64,000 nucleotides of DNA from AP-15 sp963724435 (lineage in GTDB: Bacteria; Pseudomonadota; Alphaproteobacteria; ATCC43930; CGMCC-115725). The translations under genes were made by a program, and so were the position numbers. The stretch lies in the NCBI GenBank assembly GCA_963724435.1, contig CAVRUN010000001.1, positions 806,001 to 870,000 on the forward strand, given 5' to 3'. Below are positions 62,808 to 64,000 of the stretch, piece after piece (the first letter of the stretch is position 1; the number at the start of each line of letters is the position of its first letter). The notes beneath the pieces are model-generated. The model was not told the origin of the DNA and made no database searches. It saw only the letters and a list, made by a program, of their open reading frames with translations.

Positions 62808-63482
62808 ATGATCCGGAGCTACCTACCCGCAATCGCGTTAACGCTTGCCGCGTGCGCCCCAGGCGCTGCCGAGTACACCAAAGCCGAGGCGCCAAACCGG
62901 CTTCAGGTCGAAGGATCGACGGGCACCTTCGAGGTCGGCTTCGCTCCCAACTCGAACCAGCTCTCGACGGCACAAGGCCTCCGTCTGGACCAGCTTGTAG
63001 TAAACGGCGCGATCCGCCCCACCGATCGCGTGATGGTTGCCGCCAGCGGCTCGCCAAGCGTCGCTACGGCGCGGGAGGCCGCAGTTGCAAGCCATTTGCT
63101 GCGCTGGGGCATTGTCGCCGCGGCGCAGCCGCTGCCGGTATTACCACCCAACCGCGCGGTGGTGACTGTCGGCCGCTACGCGGTCACCTTGCCGCCGTGC
63201 CCCAATTGGAGCCAGCCGCGCGCCAACGATTTCACCAATGCCCCACCGAGTAATTTTGGTTGCGCGACTGCAACCAATCTCGGGCTGATGGTCGCGAGCC
63301 CGGGCGATCTCACCTCGGGCCGCCAGCTTGCGCCCGCCGACGGAAAACCGGCGGCAGCCGCAGCGGAACGCTATCTCAACGATAAGATTCCGGCGTTGCC
63401 CACGGAAACCAATTTGGGACCGATCCAAGCTGCACCGCCCACCGCCGGTCCCGGCGAGGCAACGGGGCCGAGTTCGCCTTGA
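62808..63482 (+). CDS. cpaD: Tad pilus lipoprotein CpaD
   Basis: This 224-residue lipoprotein has the lipobox LTLAAC near residue 16. GFAPNSNQLSTAQGLRL (OmpA-like phrase) and the CpaD pattern PNWSQPRANDFTNAPPSNFG and GCATATNLGLMVASPGDLTS identify the family. ATG 62808 has GAGAGG seven bases upstream; ATG 62802 is also possible. It stabilises the secretin in Caulobacter. Confidence 0.9.
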   Translation: MIRSYLPAIALTLAACAPGAAEYTKAEAPNRLQVEGSTGTFEVGFAPNSNQLSTAQGLRLDQLVVNGAIRPTDRVMVAASGSPSVATAREAAVASHLLRWGIVAAAQPLPVLPPNRAVVTVGRYAVTLPPCPNWSQPRANDFTNAPPSNFGCATATNLGLMVASPGDLTSGRQLAPADGKPAAAAAERYLNDKIPALPTETNLGPIQAAPPTAGPGEATGPSSP

Positions 63483-64000
63483 AGTCGTCCGAGCGCCAAG
63501 CCATCGCCAAGGTTGAGCGCAAGGGCATTCTCGCTGTCCTTCGCGATCAACCGACACTCGAGCGGCTGCAAGGGGTCATCCGCGAGTTACAACTGGACGA
63601 CGAACTCGCTGTCGCCGATACTCTCGACGCTGCACTGCGTCGCATGCGCAGCGGTTTGGCGCCACGTGTCGTGTTGCTCGACATTGCTGATTTGCCGGCG
63701 CCGATCTCCGAGATCGGGGCTGCGCGCGCGGCCGGCGGCGCCGATCTCGGAATAATAGCCCTCGGTACGGTCAACGATGTCGGCCTCTATCGCGACCTCC
63801 TTGCCGCCGGCGCGACCGATTATCTCGTTATGCCGCCCAGCCGCGACGCTCTCACGGCTGTCCTCGATTGGCGGCCGGGAGGCTCGAAAGCGGCTGACGC
63901 GGGACTTGGGCAAGTAACGGCGTTCATCGGCAGCCGCGGAGGAGTCGGTACCACGACTGTCGCGGTCGGCTGTGCCTGGCTGTTTGCGGAGGAGTATGGC
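63479..64000 (+). CDS. cpaE: Tad pilus assembly protein CpaE/TadZ, cut by the window end
   Basis: The frame opens at TTG 63479 overlapping the cpaD stop and runs off the window after 174 codons. The first part is an atypical receiver-like domain (PRVVLLDIADLP, GIIALGTVNDVGLYRDLLAA). A MinD/ParA-type ATPase begins at FIGSRGGVGTTTVAVGCAWL, a deviant Walker A. CpaE/TadZ positions the pilus at the cell pole. Stop not visible. Confidence 0.88.
   Translation, partial: MKSSERQAIAKVERKGILAVLRDQPTLERLQGVIRELQLDDELAVADTLDAALRRMRSGLAPRVVLLDIADLPAPISEIGAARAAGGADLGIIALGTVNDVGLYRDLLAAGATDYLVMPPSRDALTAVLDWRPGGSKAADAGLGQVTAFIGSRGGVGTTTVAVGCAWLFAEEYG

Noticed and set aside
1..64000. CRISPR array, prophage or integron
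   Set aside because: No regularly spaced repeats, phage structural genes or integrase were found on either strand.

Overview
This GC-rich, gene-dense window looks like the chromosome of an alphaproteobacterium, most likely in or near the Rhodospirillales. I infer this from gene families and gene order: dapD-dapE, def-fmt-truA, etfB-etfA with a 3-hydroxyacyl-CoA dehydrogenase, alr-mlaE-mlaF-radA-cvpA-purF, yfgM-bamB-der, a phasin gene and a Caulobacter-type tad/cpa pilus locus. I found no rRNA, tRNA, CRISPR array or prophage. The one recognisable mobile element is an IS110-family insertion sequence near 56.4-57.9 kb.

Layout. 0-2.1 kb: a histidine-rich exported protein, a DUF1003 membrane protein and about 1 kb without genes that carries several TTCCCG/CGGGAA palindromes. 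2.1-6 kb: lysine/diaminopimelate genes dapD-dapE and two unknown membrane proteins. 6-8.3 kb (minus strand): def-fmt-truA. 8.3-13.9 kb (minus): threonine aldolase, pyrE with a small partner, an HNH nuclease, and etfB-etfA-hbd for acyl-CoA oxidation and electron transfer. 14-15 kb: a phasin-family protein with a tandem-repeat linker and a candidate TGC-type operator on its promoter. 15-21.9 kb: a D,D-carboxypeptidase with a SPOR-like end, a phosphohexomutase, galU, a DTW-domain protein, a SpoU-type rRNA/tRNA methyltransferase and a frameshifted S10 peptidase. 22-30.9 kb: an accessory catabolic region with an SDR, an MFS symporter, an amidohydrolase, DUF2127, an alpha/beta-hydrolase remnant, a luciferase-like monooxygenase, an alpha/beta hydrolase, a divergent catalase-fold protein and DUF1614.

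31-36.6 kb holds a tightly coupled selenium operon: an FAD-oxidoreductase/SelD fusion, selA and selB. No selC and no selenoprotein gene were seen beside it. A solitary molybdenum-hydroxylase large subunit converges on the operon. 39-46.3 kb is a plus-strand housekeeping run: alr, mlaE, mlaF, radA, cvpA, purF and an SDR. 46.4-50.3 kb (minus) carries der, bamB and a yfgM-like gene; one extra base makes the last two read as a single 665-codon frame. aspS follows, with a non-discriminating-type residue. 53.5-59.5 kb is a likely aromatic/CoA-thioester region: CaiB-type CoA transferase, a frameshifted 4,5-dihydroxyphthalate-decarboxylase-like gene and a Rieske oxygenase, with a second DUF1003 gene and the IS110 element between them. 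59.9-64 kb is the start of a tad locus (cpaA, cpaB, cpaC, cpaD, cpaE); cpaE runs off the window edge.

Three otherwise intact genes each carry a single-base frameshift (S10 peptidase, yfgM, decarboxylase-like), and one hydrolase is a shredded remnant. Either the accessory content is decaying or the assembly has scattered indel errors; reads would decide. The most unusual items are the catalase-fold orphan, the selenium operon without visible clients, the CTG-start candidate of fmt, the 32-bp perfect palindrome beside the IS110 element, and the promoter-overlapping operator of the phasin gene.
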